A DNA stretch of 64,000 nucleotides, from contig NZ_JALDST010000001.1 in assembly GCF_022747945.1 (NCBI RefSeq), positions 6,200,001 to 6,264,000 on the forward strand. Direction: 5' to 3'. The notes beneath the pieces are model-generated. The model saw only the letters and a list, made by a program, of their open reading frames with translations. It was not told the DNA's origin and did no database searches. This DNA comes from Micromonospora sp. R77. GTDB taxonomy: Bacteria; Actinomycetota; Actinomycetes; Mycobacteriales; Micromonosporaceae. Shown here piece by piece: positions 36,630 to 45,327 of this stretch; positions within the stretch are counted from its first letter, which is position 1, and the number at the start of each line of letters is the position of its first letter. Made by a program: the position numbers and the translations under genes.

Positions 36630-37607
36630 TCACGACCGCGTGTGACGTGGTGCCTGACTACGGCCCGCGGTAAGGGCTGGCCCCGTCGTTCGGGTGCGCC
36701 ACCAGATGATCGCGGTGATGACGACGACAGTGGCGGCGGGGACGAGCTGGTACGGCGTGCCGACTCCGGCTGAGCGGTCCTGCAGTGCGGTGCCGAAGTC
36801 TACCCGTAGGGCGAGGGCCAGGATGAAGCTGAAGGTGTTGAGTACGGCGTGGAGCATGATGGGGATCTCCAGTCCGCCGGTGCGCCAGGTGATGATGGCC
36901 AGTCCGGTCCAGAGCGTGAAGTACCAGACGATGATGTACGGGTCCGTTGCGCCGTGCACGGCCGTGAACAGCACGCTCGAGACCAGCACCCCGGCGACCA
37001 GTCCCGCCCGTGGGCTGCGGGTCCAGCTGCCGATCACGCGGAAGATCAGCCCACGCACGCCGTATTCCTCGCCCGCCGACTGGAGTGGGGTGAGGAGCAT
37101 CGTGGCGATGAAGATGGCGACGAGGTCGGTCTGTGACCAGGGGGACTCCTCGACGGGCGTGAGGGCTCCGAGGGCGTTGACCACCAGCCAGGCGGGGCCG
37201 AAGATGAGGAGCGATTTGCCGAGCAGGTCGAAGCGGAACCGCGACGTCACGGAGTGCAGGGACGCGCCGGGCACGCCGTAGAGCCACCGCTGGATGAGCA
37301 TGCTCCACGGAATGAGCAGGCCGAGGGAGAGCATCGAACTGGCGTGGTAGAGCGGTGTGTAGTCGGTGCCGCCCAGGATCGGCGGGGTGTTTCCCATCCG
37401 TACGTCGATGAGTGCGGTGGCCCTGCCGATGGCGTTCGGGAAGATGACGATCCCTGCCAGCAGGAGGATGATGGCGAGAATGCCGCGGCCGATCCGGCGT
37501 TTGTCACCTGCGAGTACCCGGTGGTACTCGACCCCGGTGGGAACTGACGGCCCATTGCGGGGCTCGCCCTGAGTGAGCAGCGAGGTCGGCTTGTTCATCG
37601 TGGTCAT
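36630..37607 (-). CDS. CPBP-family intramembrane metalloprotease
   Basis: A 325-residue membrane protein with about eight helices and the CAAX-protease/bacteriocin-processing (Abi/CPBP) motifs: EEYGVRG (EExxxR, motif 1), FTAVHG (motif 2 His) and MLHAVLNT (motif 3 His/Asn). Members are putative zinc proteases involved in prenyl-protein or peptide processing and self-immunity. AGGAGG lies 5 bases before the ATG. It is downstream of the 216-residue membrane protein by 21 bp, both under the TetR at 38374. Confidence 0.85.
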   Translation of the reverse strand: MTTMNKPTSLLTQGEPRNGPSVPTGVEYHRVLAGDKRRIGRGILAIILLLAGIVIFPNAIGRATALIDVRMGNTPPILGGTDYTPLYHASSMLSLGLLIPWSMLIQRWLYGVPGASLHSVTSRFRFDLLGKSLLIFGPAWLVVNALGALTPVEESPWSQTDLVAIFIATMLLTPLQSAGEEYGVRGLIFRVIGSWTRSPRAGLVAGVLVSSVLFTAVHGATDPYIIVWYFTLWTGLAIITWRTGGLEIPIMLHAVLNTFSFILALALRVDFGTALQDRSAGVGTPYQLVPAATVVVITAIIWWRTRTTGPALTAGRSQAPRHTRS

Positions 37608-37628
37608 GGATTCCTCCTATGGACAGAG

Positions 37629-38279
37629 TTACTTCCCGGCGTGGTCGAGCACGCTGTACCGCAGGCGGAGTGCCCGCTCGGTGCTGGCCAGTGCGGCCCC
37701 GACGGCGAGGGCGAAGTTGAGCCAGACCGGTAGGTGGATGGGCGATTCGATCGTTCCGATGTGTTCGGCGATCGGGGGGATCCGCGAGATCGGTTCGGCG
37801 AGTTGCAGCAGGTTCAGGCCCACGCCGATGAGGAGCATCAGCACCGAGAGGTAACTGATCGAGCGGCTCAGTGTCGGGTGCTCGCGGGCGATGCGGGCGC
37901 GGCGTCCTTCGGCGGATTTCGGGTCAGGAATGAGCGGGTGCTCCGCGCCGGCGGTGGTGACGTAGTGGCAGCGCTTGAGCCCGAATGCACTGATCGCCAC
38001 CTCGATGGTGCCGCCCTCGACGGGGAAGGCTGCCGGGAGTTTGGACTGGGCGTGGTGTCTGCCGTCGAGATACAGGTGCGCTCTCGCCTTGCCGCCGTCC
38101 GGGTCGGTTCGCCGTGGAATGTCGACGGCGTACACCGTCTGCCGGCCGTCCCGGTCGGGCAGCGGGAGGTAGAACAGTGCGCGGAAGGGTAGCTGCCACC
38201 AGCGGAGGCGTTTCAATGCCCGTCCGTCGCCGCTGGTGATGCGCTTGGCTGCTCGCCGTTGCCGCCAGTCCTCGATCAC
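37629..38279 (-). CDS. Membrane protein of unknown function (216 aa)
   Basis: A soluble N-terminal half with a basic start (IEDWRQRRAAKRITSG) and a beta-rich middle (HLYLDGRHHAQSKLPAAFPV, VEGGTIEVAISAFGLKRCHY). Two membrane helices follow (YLSVLMLLIGVGLNLLQLA, VWLNFALAVGAALAS). GAGGAAAC precedes the GTG. It is first gene of the operon with the CPBP protease and divergent from TetR; it could be a partner or substrate of the protease. Domain not recognised. Confidence 0.72.
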   Translation of the reverse strand: MIEDWRQRRAAKRITSGDGRALKRLRWWQLPFRALFYLPLPDRDGRQTVYAVDIPRRTDPDGGKARAHLYLDGRHHAQSKLPAAFPVEGGTIEVAISAFGLKRCHYVTTAGAEHPLIPDPKSAEGRRARIAREHPTLSRSISYLSVLMLLIGVGLNLLQLAEPISRIPPIAEHIGTIESPIHLPVWLNFALAVGAALASTERALRLRYSVLDHAGK

Positions 38280-38313
38280 GTTTCCTCACTCGCCGTCGCT
38301 GCCGTGCACTAAT

Positions 38314-38363
38314 ACGCTGTGCTAGTGGCGACGCTAGCACAGCGTGCTAGTACGATGTACTAG
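38314..38363. promoter_or_regulatory. TetR operator cluster
   Basis: A 12-base perfect inverted repeat ACGCTGTGCTAG/CTAGCACAGCGT (38314-38325, 38334-38345) plus a second dyad CTAGTAC-GAT-GTACTAG (38347-38363) that runs into the ribosome site of the TetR gene. Confidence 0.75.
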
Positions 38364-38373
38364 GAGGTGGCGG

Positions 38374-38982
38374 ATGACACGGGACGACCGGAGCACCGGC
38401 TCACGGGAACGGATCCTCGCGGCTGCGGCGGCGATGCTCGCGGAGGATGTGACGGCGACGCTGAGCGTGCGTGCGGTGGCGGCGCGGGCCGGGGTGAGCA
38501 CGGGCTCGCTCAGGTTCCACTTTCCGACCCAGCGCGCACTGCAGGACGCCGTGCTCGCCAGAATCTACGACCACATGTTCCCGGATGACCCGATCCACGA
38601 CCGATCGCTACCCGCCCGGGATCGACTGGTCAACTGTCTCCGGCAGATCCTCGCCCCGGCCGGCGTCGGGAAGCAGGCGCGTGAGGCGTGGGGCGAGACG
38701 TACCAGAGGTTCATCGCACCCGAACCGACCGAGGAGGTGCGCACGGCGTATCTCGCCCTGGAGCGGGCAGGGTGGCGCCGTGTCGAGTACTGGCTGACGG
38801 TTCTCGCAGACGAAGGCGCGCTCCCCAGGGACGACCACGCACGCCGGGTGAGGTTCTTGCTCACCGTCCTCAGTGGCCTCTCCGTCGAACGAGCCCTGCC
38901 CGCCGAGGACTCGATCCTGAGGTCCGAAACCGAAACCCTCTACACGGCCGTGGACTGCGTCCTCACCGCCCCAGACACATGA
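38374..38982 (+). CDS. TetR-family repressor
   Basis: A 202-residue regulator. The helix-turn-helix is at residues 10-60 (LSVRAVAARAGVSTGSLRFH FPTQRAL in two pieces), followed by an all-helical C-terminal domain (YQRFIAPEPTEEVRTAYLAL). GGAGG lies 7 bases before the ATG at 38374, inside the second dyad, so autorepression is probable. It is divergent from the membrane-protein/CPBP operon, its evident target. Confidence 0.87.
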   Translation: MTRDDRSTGSRERILAAAAAMLAEDVTATLSVRAVAARAGVSTGSLRFHFPTQRALQDAVLARIYDHMFPDDPIHDRSLPARDRLVNCLRQILAPAGVGKQAREAWGETYQRFIAPEPTEEVRTAYLALERAGWRRVEYWLTVLADEGALPRDDHARRVRFLLTVLSGLSVERALPAEDSILRSETETLYTAVDCVLTAPDT

Positions 38983-39377
38983 GGCGTCCCGTGCCGATCC
39001 CCCGCATCCCGACAGCGCCCCCGGCAACCCCCCCCAGACTGCCAGCGGCGCCGGCCTCGCCATCGGCAGCCTGGTCGCCATTGCCGGCCTCGGACGGATG
39101 AACAACAGCGCGCTCACCGGAGCCGCCCTGCTGCAGTGCGCCCCACTGTGTTAATGCCGCGGGCCGGGGTACCACCCGACCCGCGGCGCGCGCGGAGTCG
39201 GCCGTCGTTGACGCCCGGACGCTCGACGGGGCGAGCAGCTGCTGGCCTTCCTGATCACTCAGCCGCCGCACACGTACAAGATCTGCCACCGCCACAGCCG
39301 GACCGCCACGACACGTCCAGCCGACAGGCCGGACGGCGTGTCAACCGACACCGTGAACGTTCGTGGTCACGGCACTT
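38983..39377. other. Spacer without recognised gene
   Basis: 395 bp between convergent TetR genes. A plus-strand stretch near 39050-39140 (GLAIGSLVAIAGLGRMNNSA, then a stop) resembles a short membrane or exported C-terminus but has no start. Otherwise nothing seen. Confidence 0.35.
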
Positions 39378-39965
39378 CTAGCGGACGCGAAGCCCGGCGA
39401 CGAGGAGGTCGACCAGGTGGCGTGCGTCGTAACGGGGATCGCTGCCCGCGCCGATGCAGAGGTTGCCGACGCCGCGCAGCAGTGCGTAGGCGTCCATGTC
39501 GGGGCGGATCTCGTCGGCGGCGACGGCGGCGTCGAGGAGCTGGTCGCAGACCGGGACGAGCCGGTCGAGGAAGTAGGCGTGCAGGGTCTGGAAGGCGGCG
39601 TCGTCGGACTGTAGCGCCGCGGCGAGACCGTGCTTGGTGACCAGGAAGTCGACGAACAGGTCGATCCACTGCGCCAGGGCGGCGTGCGGTGTGTCGCTGT
39701 CGGCCAGTAGGGCCGGTCCCGCCTCGGCGCATGCCTCGATCTGGTGGCGGTAGACGGCGACGATGAGGTCGGCCCGGGTGGGGAAGTGGCGGTAGATGGT
39801 GCCGACGCCGACGCCGGCCCTGGCGGCGATGTCCCGCACGGGCACGTCGACGCCGGAGGTGACGAACGCCGCGGCGGCGGCGTCGAGCAGGGCCTTCTCG
39901 TTGCGCCGGGCGTCGGCCCGCTTGCGCGGGACCGGTCGCTGCGAGCCGCCGTCGATCTCGGCCAC
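39378..39965 (-). CDS. TetR-family repressor
   Basis: A 195-residue protein with the helix-turn-helix VPVRDIAARAGVGVGTIYRH at about residues 40-60 and a C-terminal domain of the TetR_C_33/SbtR-like type. GTG start with GGAGG 9 bases upstream. It is divergent from the aldo/keto reductase at 40111, with two GGAAC-N3-GTTCC operators between; TetR-AKR pairs of this form are common in actinobacteria. Confidence 0.87.
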   Translation of the reverse strand: MAEIDGGSQRPVPRKRADARRNEKALLDAAAAAFVTSGVDVPVRDIAARAGVGVGTIYRHFPTRADLIVAVYRHQIEACAEAGPALLADSDTPHAALAQWIDLFVDFLVTKHGLAAALQSDDAAFQTLHAYFLDRLVPVCDQLLDAAVAADEIRPDMDAYALLRGVGNLCIGAGSDPRYDARHLVDLLVAGLRVR

Positions 39966-39997
39966 GTCGCGTTACCTCCGTCACTCCGCTTGGCATC

Positions 39998-40040
39998 CGG
40001 AACGTTGTTCCGTATGTTGGCTAGCGGAACAGCGTTCCGC
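39998..40040. promoter_or_regulatory. Pair of TetR operators
   Basis: CGGAACGTTGTTCCG (39998-40012) and GCGGAACAGCGTTCCGC (40024-40040) share the half-site GGAAC-N3-GTTCC; centres 27 bp apart. Confidence 0.78.
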
Positions 40041-40110
40041 TTGATCAGTGTACTGAGCGGACGGGCTGCCACCAACTCGTGTATCGCCGAACGCCTGAAG
40101 GAGAACAGTC

Positions 40111-41130
40111 ATGCAGTACCGCACCTTGGGTCGTACTGGTGTGCAGGTCAGCACCCTCGTACTCGGCGCGATGAACTTCGGCAAGATCGGCAACACCACC
40201 CAGGAGGACGCCGCTGCCATCGTCGACGCCGCGCTCGAGGCGGGGATCAACCTCATCGACACCGCCGACGCCTACAGCGGCGGCCAGTCTGAGGAGATGG
40301 TCGGCAAGGCCGTCGCCGGCCGCCGGGACGACGTCGTCCTGGCCACCAAGGCGACCCTGCCGATGGGCGACGAGCGCAACCAGCGGGGCGGCTCGCGCCG
40401 CTGGCTCGTCACCGCGCTGGAGAACAGCCTGCGCCGCCTCGGCGTCGACCACATCGACCTCTACCAGATGCACCGGTGGGATCCGACGACCAGCGACGAG
40501 GAGACGCTGTCGGCGCTGACGGACCTGCAGCGCGCGGGCAAGATCCGTTACTTCGGCTCCTCGACCTTCCCGGCCTACCGCATCGTGCAGGCGCAGTGGG
40601 CTGCCCGCGACGGACGCCTGAGCCGCTACGTGACCGAGCAGCCGAACTACTCGATCCTGCAGCGTGGCATCGAGACCCACGTGCTGCCCGCGACGCAGGA
40701 GTACGGCATGGGCGTGCTCGCCTGGAGCCCGCTGGCGTCGGGCTGGCTGTCCGGGGCGATCCGTGCCGGCCAGCAGATCAACACGAACCGCTCAGGCTTC
40801 ATGCAGCAGCGCTACGACATCAGCATCCCCGCCAACCGGGCCAAGCTCGACGCCGTAGAGCAGCTCGCCACCGTCGCCGACGAGGCCGGCCTCAGCATGA
40901 TTCAGCTCGCGCTCGGCTTCGTCACCGCACACCCAGGTGTGACCAGCGCGATCATCGGCCCCCGCACGACGGACCACCTCCACTCGCAGCTCGCCGCGGC
41001 GGACACGGTGCTCTCGGCCGACGTGCTGGACGCGATCGACGCGATCGTGGCTCCCGGCGTCGACCTCGCCGCCCACGAGAAGAACGACACCCCGCCCGCC
41101 CTGCTCGAGCCGGCGCTGCGTCGCCGCTGA
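40111..41130 (+). CDS. Aldo/keto reductase
   Basis: A 339-residue (beta/alpha)8 NADPH-dependent reductase of the general-stress-protein-69-like group. The tetrad is visible as DTADAY (Asp and Tyr), ATKAT (Lys) and YQMHRWD (His). The coenzyme segment near the end reads SAIIGPRTTDHL. GAAGGAG lies 8 bases before the ATG. Probably repressed by the divergent TetR. The natural carbonyl substrate is unknown. Confidence 0.9.
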   Translation: MQYRTLGRTGVQVSTLVLGAMNFGKIGNTTQEDAAAIVDAALEAGINLIDTADAYSGGQSEEMVGKAVAGRRDDVVLATKATLPMGDERNQRGGSRRWLVTALENSLRRLGVDHIDLYQMHRWDPTTSDEETLSALTDLQRAGKIRYFGSSTFPAYRIVQAQWAARDGRLSRYVTEQPNYSILQRGIETHVLPATQEYGMGVLAWSPLASGWLSGAIRAGQQINTNRSGFMQQRYDISIPANRAKLDAVEQLATVADEAGLSMIQLALGFVTAHPGVTSAIIGPRTTDHLHSQLAAADTVLSADVLDAIDAIVAPGVDLAAHEKNDTPPALLEPALRRR

Positions 41131-41214
41131 TCACCCGGCACGTCGGCCGTCGCGGAGGTTCCCGCCAGGCGGAATCGTCAACTCATCGCCCCGGAACTCG
41201 GCGGCATTCAGGTC

Positions 41215-41820
41215 TCAGCGAAGAGCCGCGGTGGCCTGAGCGACCAGCCAGCGTTCCGACTGCTCGTAGGTCCAGCCGTTGTCGTCGAGCAGGGTGAAGT
41301 AGCCGGAGTAGCCGAAGTAGAACCAGAGGATGTCGGTCGCCTCCGCGACGTCCATGCCGGGACGTAGGCCGCCGACCTCGTGGAGCCGGACGGCGACGAC
41401 TTCGATGGCGTCCCGGTAGCGTTTCGTGGCCACCCGCAGGCCCTCGGCCACCTCGGCGTGGTGTGGCGCGGTCGTGAGCATCAGTCGCATGATGTCGCCG
41501 TACGTCTCACGCATCGCCCGGACCGTGGCCGCCGTGTCCCGCAGGATCTCGTCCGGATCGGTGATCGTCTCGTGCCGGGAGAGGGTCTGCGCCACGATCG
41601 GCGCCTGGCTCCACAGGTCGACCAGTGTGCGGATCAGCCCCTGCTTGCCGCCGGTCACCGCGTACACCGTGGCCGGCGCGACCCGCGCTTCCGCGGCGAT
41701 GTCCTCGATCTTCGTCGCGAAGTATCCGTTACGCGCGAAGAGCAGGCGCGCCGCGTCGATGATGGCAGCCCGGGTGGCCGCGGCGTACTCGGCCCGGCGG
41801 CTTTTCGGTGCTTCTGTCAT
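41215..41820 (-). CDS. TetR-family repressor
   Basis: A 201-residue protein with helix-turn-helix at residues 15-62 (ATKIEDIAAEARVAPATVYA) and a helical ligand domain (DIMRLMLTTAPHHAEVAEGL). It is divergent, with only 70 bp between, from the FAD-dependent oxidoreductase at 41891; a perfect 7-base-arm dyad lies in the gap. Confidence 0.87.
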   Translation of the reverse strand: MTEAPKSRRAEYAAATRAAIIDAARLLFARNGYFATKIEDIAAEARVAPATVYAVTGGKQGLIRTLVDLWSQAPIVAQTLSRHETITDPDEILRDTAATVRAMRETYGDIMRLMLTTAPHHAEVAEGLRVATKRYRDAIEVVAVRLHEVGGLRPGMDVAEATDILWFYFGYSGYFTLLDDNGWTYEQSERWLVAQATAALR

Positions 41821-41849
41821 GGCCGGCCGAGCATAGCCCGCATCATTGA

Positions 41850-41866
41850 TCAGAGTTGGACTCTGA
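41850..41866. promoter_or_regulatory. TetR operator
   Basis: TCAGAGT-TGG-ACTCTGA, a perfect 17-bp dyad between the TetR and FAD-oxidoreductase starts. Confidence 0.72.
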
Positions 41867-41890
41867 CGAGTAGGTGGCTACCATGATCAC

Positions 41891-43159
41891 ATGGGTGACA
41901 TGCTGACCGCCGGAACGGAATTCGACGAAGCGCGAACGCTCTGGAACGGCGCGGTGACCACCCGACCTTCCGTCGTCGCCCGATGCGTCGACACGGCCGA
42001 CGTCCAGGCCGGGGTCCGGGCCGCCCGCGAGAAGGGTCTCCCGCTGTCGGTCCGCGGCGGTGGGCACGACTGGGCCGGCCGCGCGCTGGCCGACGGTGGC
42101 CTGACGCTCGATCTGAGCCCGATGCGACAGGTGAGCGTCGACGCGACCACCGCGGTCGCCATCGTGGCCGGCGGCGCCACCTCGGCCGACGTGGCGGTGG
42201 CCGCGCAGCGGGCCGGCCTGGTCGCGGTGACCGGGACGGCCGGTTCGGTAGGGATGGCCGGGTTGACGCTCGGCGGTGGTTACGGGCCGCTGAGCGGCCG
42301 GTTCGGCCTCGCCGCCGACAACCTGCTGTCGGCCGACGTGGTGCTCGCCGACGGCACGCTGGTCACCGCCGACGAGGAGCACGACCCCGAGTTGCTGTGG
42401 GCGCTGCGCGGTGGCGGGGGCAACTTCGGCGTGGTCACCACGATGCGGATCCAGCTGCATGCCGTGCCGGCGATCCTCGCCGGGATGATCATGTTCCGGT
42501 TCGACGTTCTGCCGGAGCTGGAGGAGTCGCTGCTGCGGGGCCCGGACGAGCTGACCGTGCAGGCCGGCTTCATCACCGCCCCGACCGGTGACCCGGCGCT
42601 CTTCGCCGCACCGACCTGGTGCGGCGACCCGGAGACGGGGACCCGGGTGCTGCGACAGCTGACCGAGCTCGGCGAACCGTTGGCGGCACAGATCGGCCCG
42701 ACCACGATGCCGGATCAGCTCGCGCAGATCGACGCGATGTTCCCGGCCGGCCGGCACGTCGAGATCGGGTCGCGCACGGTCACCGGACTCGACCGTACGG
42801 TCCAGGACGTCCTGGTCGACGCCGCGAGCGCCAAGACCTCGCCGCTCTCCGCGATCTCGCTGCACAGCCTCCACGGGGCAGCCGCCCGGATCCCCGAGGA
42901 CTCGACCGCGTTCCGCAACCGGACGCCGCACCTGATGGTCGAGACCATCGCGGTCTGGGAACCGGGGGACCCCGCCGCGGATCGGCACCGGGCCTGGGTG
43001 CGGGGAACCGACACGCTTCCGGGCGGCTATCCCAACCTGCTCGCTCCGGAGGACACCGAGCGCACCGCCGCCGCGTTCGGGCCGAACGCCGGGCGCCTGC
43101 GGGCCGTCAAGCAGCGGTACGACCCGGACCTGGTGTTCGACGCCCCGGGACGGCTCTGA
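41891..43159 (+). CDS. FAD-binding oxidoreductase (PCMH/BBE type)
   Basis: A 422-residue flavoenzyme of the berberine-bridge/6-hydroxynicotine-oxidase-like family. The N-terminal PCMH FAD domain has SVRGGGHDWAGRA (the His is the usual flavinylation site, about residue 59), GGATSADVAVAA and the GTAGSVGMAGLTLGGGYG loop. The C-terminal BBE segment ends VKQRYDPDLVFDAPGRL. No signal peptide. Probably oxidises a small natural product or xenobiotic; repressed by the adjacent TetR. The MerR gene follows after 13 bp in the same operon. Confidence 0.87.
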   Translation: MGDMLTAGTEFDEARTLWNGAVTTRPSVVARCVDTADVQAGVRAAREKGLPLSVRGGGHDWAGRALADGGLTLDLSPMRQVSVDATTAVAIVAGGATSADVAVAAQRAGLVAVTGTAGSVGMAGLTLGGGYGPLSGRFGLAADNLLSADVVLADGTLVTADEEHDPELLWALRGGGGNFGVVTTMRIQLHAVPAILAGMIMFRFDVLPELEESLLRGPDELTVQAGFITAPTGDPALFAAPTWCGDPETGTRVLRQLTELGEPLAAQIGPTTMPDQLAQIDAMFPAGRHVEIGSRTVTGLDRTVQDVLVDAASAKTSPLSAISLHSLHGAAARIPEDSTAFRNRTPHLMVETIAVWEPGDPAADRHRAWVRGTDTLPGGYPNLLAPEDTERTAAAFGPNAGRLRAVKQRYDPDLVFDAPGRL

Positions 43160-43172
43160 GGTCGGGGGTGAC

Positions 43173-43904
43173 ATGGGCTGGAGCACTCGGGAGATCGCCC
43201 AACTCGCCGGCACCACCCTGCGGGCGGTACGCCACTACCACGACATCGGCCTGTTGGCGGAGCCACACCGGCGTAGCAACGGCTACAAGCAGTACGGAGT
43301 GGCTCACCTCGTCCGGATCCTGCGCATCCGGCGCCTGACAGAGCTGGGGTTCTCGCTGGCCCAGATCGCCACCATGCCGGACACCGACGACCAGCCCGTG
43401 GAGGCCCTGCGCACCCTGGACGCCGAGCTCGCGGCCACCATCGAACGGCTGCAACGGGCCCGCCTCGAACTCGCCGTCATCCTGCGTCAGTCCACACCGG
43501 CGGAACTGCCACCCGGCGTCGTCGCACCCGATGTCGTGTCGACGATGCCGCCCGCCGACCGTTCGTTCATCGTCGTGCTGACCCGGGTGCTCGGCGCCGA
43601 CACCATGCGGGCCTGGGCGGACATGCTGCGCAAGCCCGTCACCGACCCGGTCGCCGAGCGGTTCGACACGCTTCCCGCGGACGCCGACGAGCAGACCCGT
43701 GCCGCAGTGGCCCGGGACCTGGTTCCCTACGTACGCCGGCTGTACGCGGAGAACCCGGGAGTGAAGATCACGAACGCCGGCACCCGGTACAGCGCGCACT
43801 ACGTCGAACAGGCAGTCGGCACGGCCTTGGCGGAGCTCTACAACCCCGCGCAGCTGGACGTCCTGCGGCGCACCAACCGACTGCTGTCCGAGCCGCACGA
43901 CTGA
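43173..43904 (+). CDS. MerR-family transcriptional regulator
   Basis: A 243-residue regulator. The winged helix is at residues 3-70 (TREIAQLAGTTLRAVRHYHD, NGYKQYGVAHLVRILRIRRL), then the dimerisation coiled coil (TLDAELAATIERLQRARLEL) and a C-terminal domain with no metal-binding cysteines. It therefore belongs to the organic-ligand-sensing branch. It is co-transcribed with the FAD oxidoreductase 13 bp upstream. Confidence 0.87.
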   Translation: MGWSTREIAQLAGTTLRAVRHYHDIGLLAEPHRRSNGYKQYGVAHLVRILRIRRLTELGFSLAQIATMPDTDDQPVEALRTLDAELAATIERLQRARLELAVILRQSTPAELPPGVVAPDVVSTMPPADRSFIVVLTRVLGADTMRAWADMLRKPVTDPVAERFDTLPADADEQTRAAVARDLVPYVRRLYAENPGVKITNAGTRYSAHYVEQAVGTALAELYNPAQLDVLRRTNRLLSEPHD

Positions 43905-43954
43905 TCGTCCGCAGGCCGCCCACGACAAAGGGATGCCGCTGACGGCACGACCCG

Positions 43955-44083
43955 ATGCCCTCCGCGCTCAACCCAACGGCTCGACGCCAGCTGGCGTCCG
44001 CCGTACCAGCTGTTCTGGCGGTGAGCGGCGCGGCCGCCTGTTCGTCGCCGGACCGGCCGGGCGCGACGTCGGCGGCCCGAGGC
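43955..44083 (+). pseudogene. Orphaned lipoprotein signal peptide
   Basis: Encodes MPSALNPTARRQLASAVPAV, then a hydrophobic Ala/Val stretch and SGAAACSSPD, a good type II signal with lipobox. The frame then runs into sequence antisense to the membrane-protein gene at 44084. It appears to be the 5' end of a lipoprotein gene lost by deletion. Confidence 0.4.
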
Positions 44084-44410
44084 TCAGCGGTCGCCCGACA
44101 CCTGGTCGGGTCGCCGGTCGCGGCTGGCGAAGCGTTGCAGGATCCGGACGTACAACATGCCCATGCAGCCGCTGAGGGTGGCGATGATGATCGCCTTGGT
44201 GACGGGCCCGTCAGCGATGATGTCTGCCACCACGAACAGCGACACCATGAACGCGACGACGCCGAGCGCGGCGTAGACCCTGTCCTGCGCGGTCTCCCAG
44301 CGTCGCATCGTGCGGCTGGCCTGCCGGTCGAGGCTGCGCGTCTCGATGAACAGGGCGATCAACAGAACGGGAACCACCTGCAGTGCGCCTTCGTAGAGGA
44401 TCATGCTCAT
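44084..44410 (-). CDS. Small membrane protein (108 aa)
   Basis: Three hydrophobic segments: ALQVVPVLLIALFIETRSL, VYAALGVVAFMVSLFVVADI and AIIIATLSGCMGMLYVRIL. It has a charged loop (RQASRTMRRWETAQDR) and a basic C-terminal tail. It lies 58 bp after the DUF3159 gene, in the same direction. No domain recognised. Confidence 0.7.
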   Translation of the reverse strand: MSMILYEGALQVVPVLLIALFIETRSLDRQASRTMRRWETAQDRVYAALGVVAFMVSLFVVADIIADGPVTKAIIIATLSGCMGMLYVRILQRFASRDRRPDQVSGDR

Positions 44411-44468
44411 GCCTTTCCGGTTCGTTCGTCGCGATGCGGGTGGACGGCTCGGTGGCCTCGCGCCGCGG

Positions 44469-45140
44469 TCATCTGTCGGCCGCGGTGAGGCGTCTGGTGC
44501 TGCGCCGGAAGCTCCACACGACGACCAGCGCGGCGAGCACGGTGAGCGGCGTGCCCATGACGATCCGGGCGACGCCCAGCCCACCGGTGCTGTCGGTCAG
44601 ATAGAGCCACTGCTGCACCACGAACCGCGAACCGAACACCGCCGCCGCGGCGAGGGTCGCGAGATCGTGTGCCACCCGTACGGCCCGGTCGGACCGCCAT
44701 GGGTGCTTCCCGCCGTGCAGGGCGTTCCAGATGACACCGGTCAGCGGCCGGCGAGCCAGCACCGACCCGAACGTGACGACGAACCCGGCCAGCGAGGCCC
44801 AGATCCCGATCACGAAGAAGTCCCGCGCGGAGCCGGTCCACGCGACGATCCCGGCGGCCACCGCCACGCCGAGCAGGCTGCCGACCGCGGACACCAGACG
44901 CTCGCCGCGCAGCAGCCGAACGATGAACAACGCGAACCCGGCGGCGACCGCGACCCCGATAGCCACCGGCAGCGGCAGGAACGCATGCGCCGTCACGAAC
45001 ACGATCACCGGAACCGTCGAGTAGACGAACCCGGCGACGCCGCCCATCTGCTGCAGCACGGCGGACTGGGCACTGGCGTCGGGCCGGGTGGGGCCGTGGT
45101 GCCGCTCCGGCAGCCCGTCTGGTTTGACCTCGTTCAGCAT
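44469..45140 (-). CDS. DUF3159-family membrane protein
   Basis: A 223-residue integral membrane protein with five to six helices and the DUF3159 signatures GGVAGFVYSTVPVIVFV, RPLTGVIWNALHG and FVVQQWLYLTD in order. The family is actinobacteria-specific and uncharacterised, often near cell-wall genes. The start MLNEVKPDG at 45140 is preferred to an upstream in-frame ATG. It is divergent from the aminopeptidase-like lipoprotein. Confidence 0.85.
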   Translation of the reverse strand: MLNEVKPDGLPERHHGPTRPDASAQSAVLQQMGGVAGFVYSTVPVIVFVTAHAFLPLPVAIGVAVAAGFALFIVRLLRGERLVSAVGSLLGVAVAAGIVAWTGSARDFFVIGIWASLAGFVVTFGSVLARRPLTGVIWNALHGGKHPWRSDRAVRVAHDLATLAAAAVFGSRFVVQQWLYLTDSTGGLGVARIVMGTPLTVLAALVVVWSFRRSTRRLTAADR

Positions 45141-45327
45141 TGATCCATTAGCCGGTGTGCCGCAACGGCACACTCAAGCCCGCACGACACCGTGTGTCGA
45201 GCCTCACGGGTGTGCCTCTCCGGATGTCACCGACCAGATCACACCTGGACGGGGTTGAGTGTGCCGCTACGGCCGGGTGTCTCGTCGAGGACGCACACCT
45301 TCAGGACGACTCGATTCGGAGAATCCG

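Noticed and set aside
34008..43904. A specialised-metabolite gene cluster from the run of oxidoreductases
   Set aside because: No core synthase (PKS, NRPS, terpene cyclase, RiPP enzyme) is present; each oxidoreductase is paired with its own regulator.
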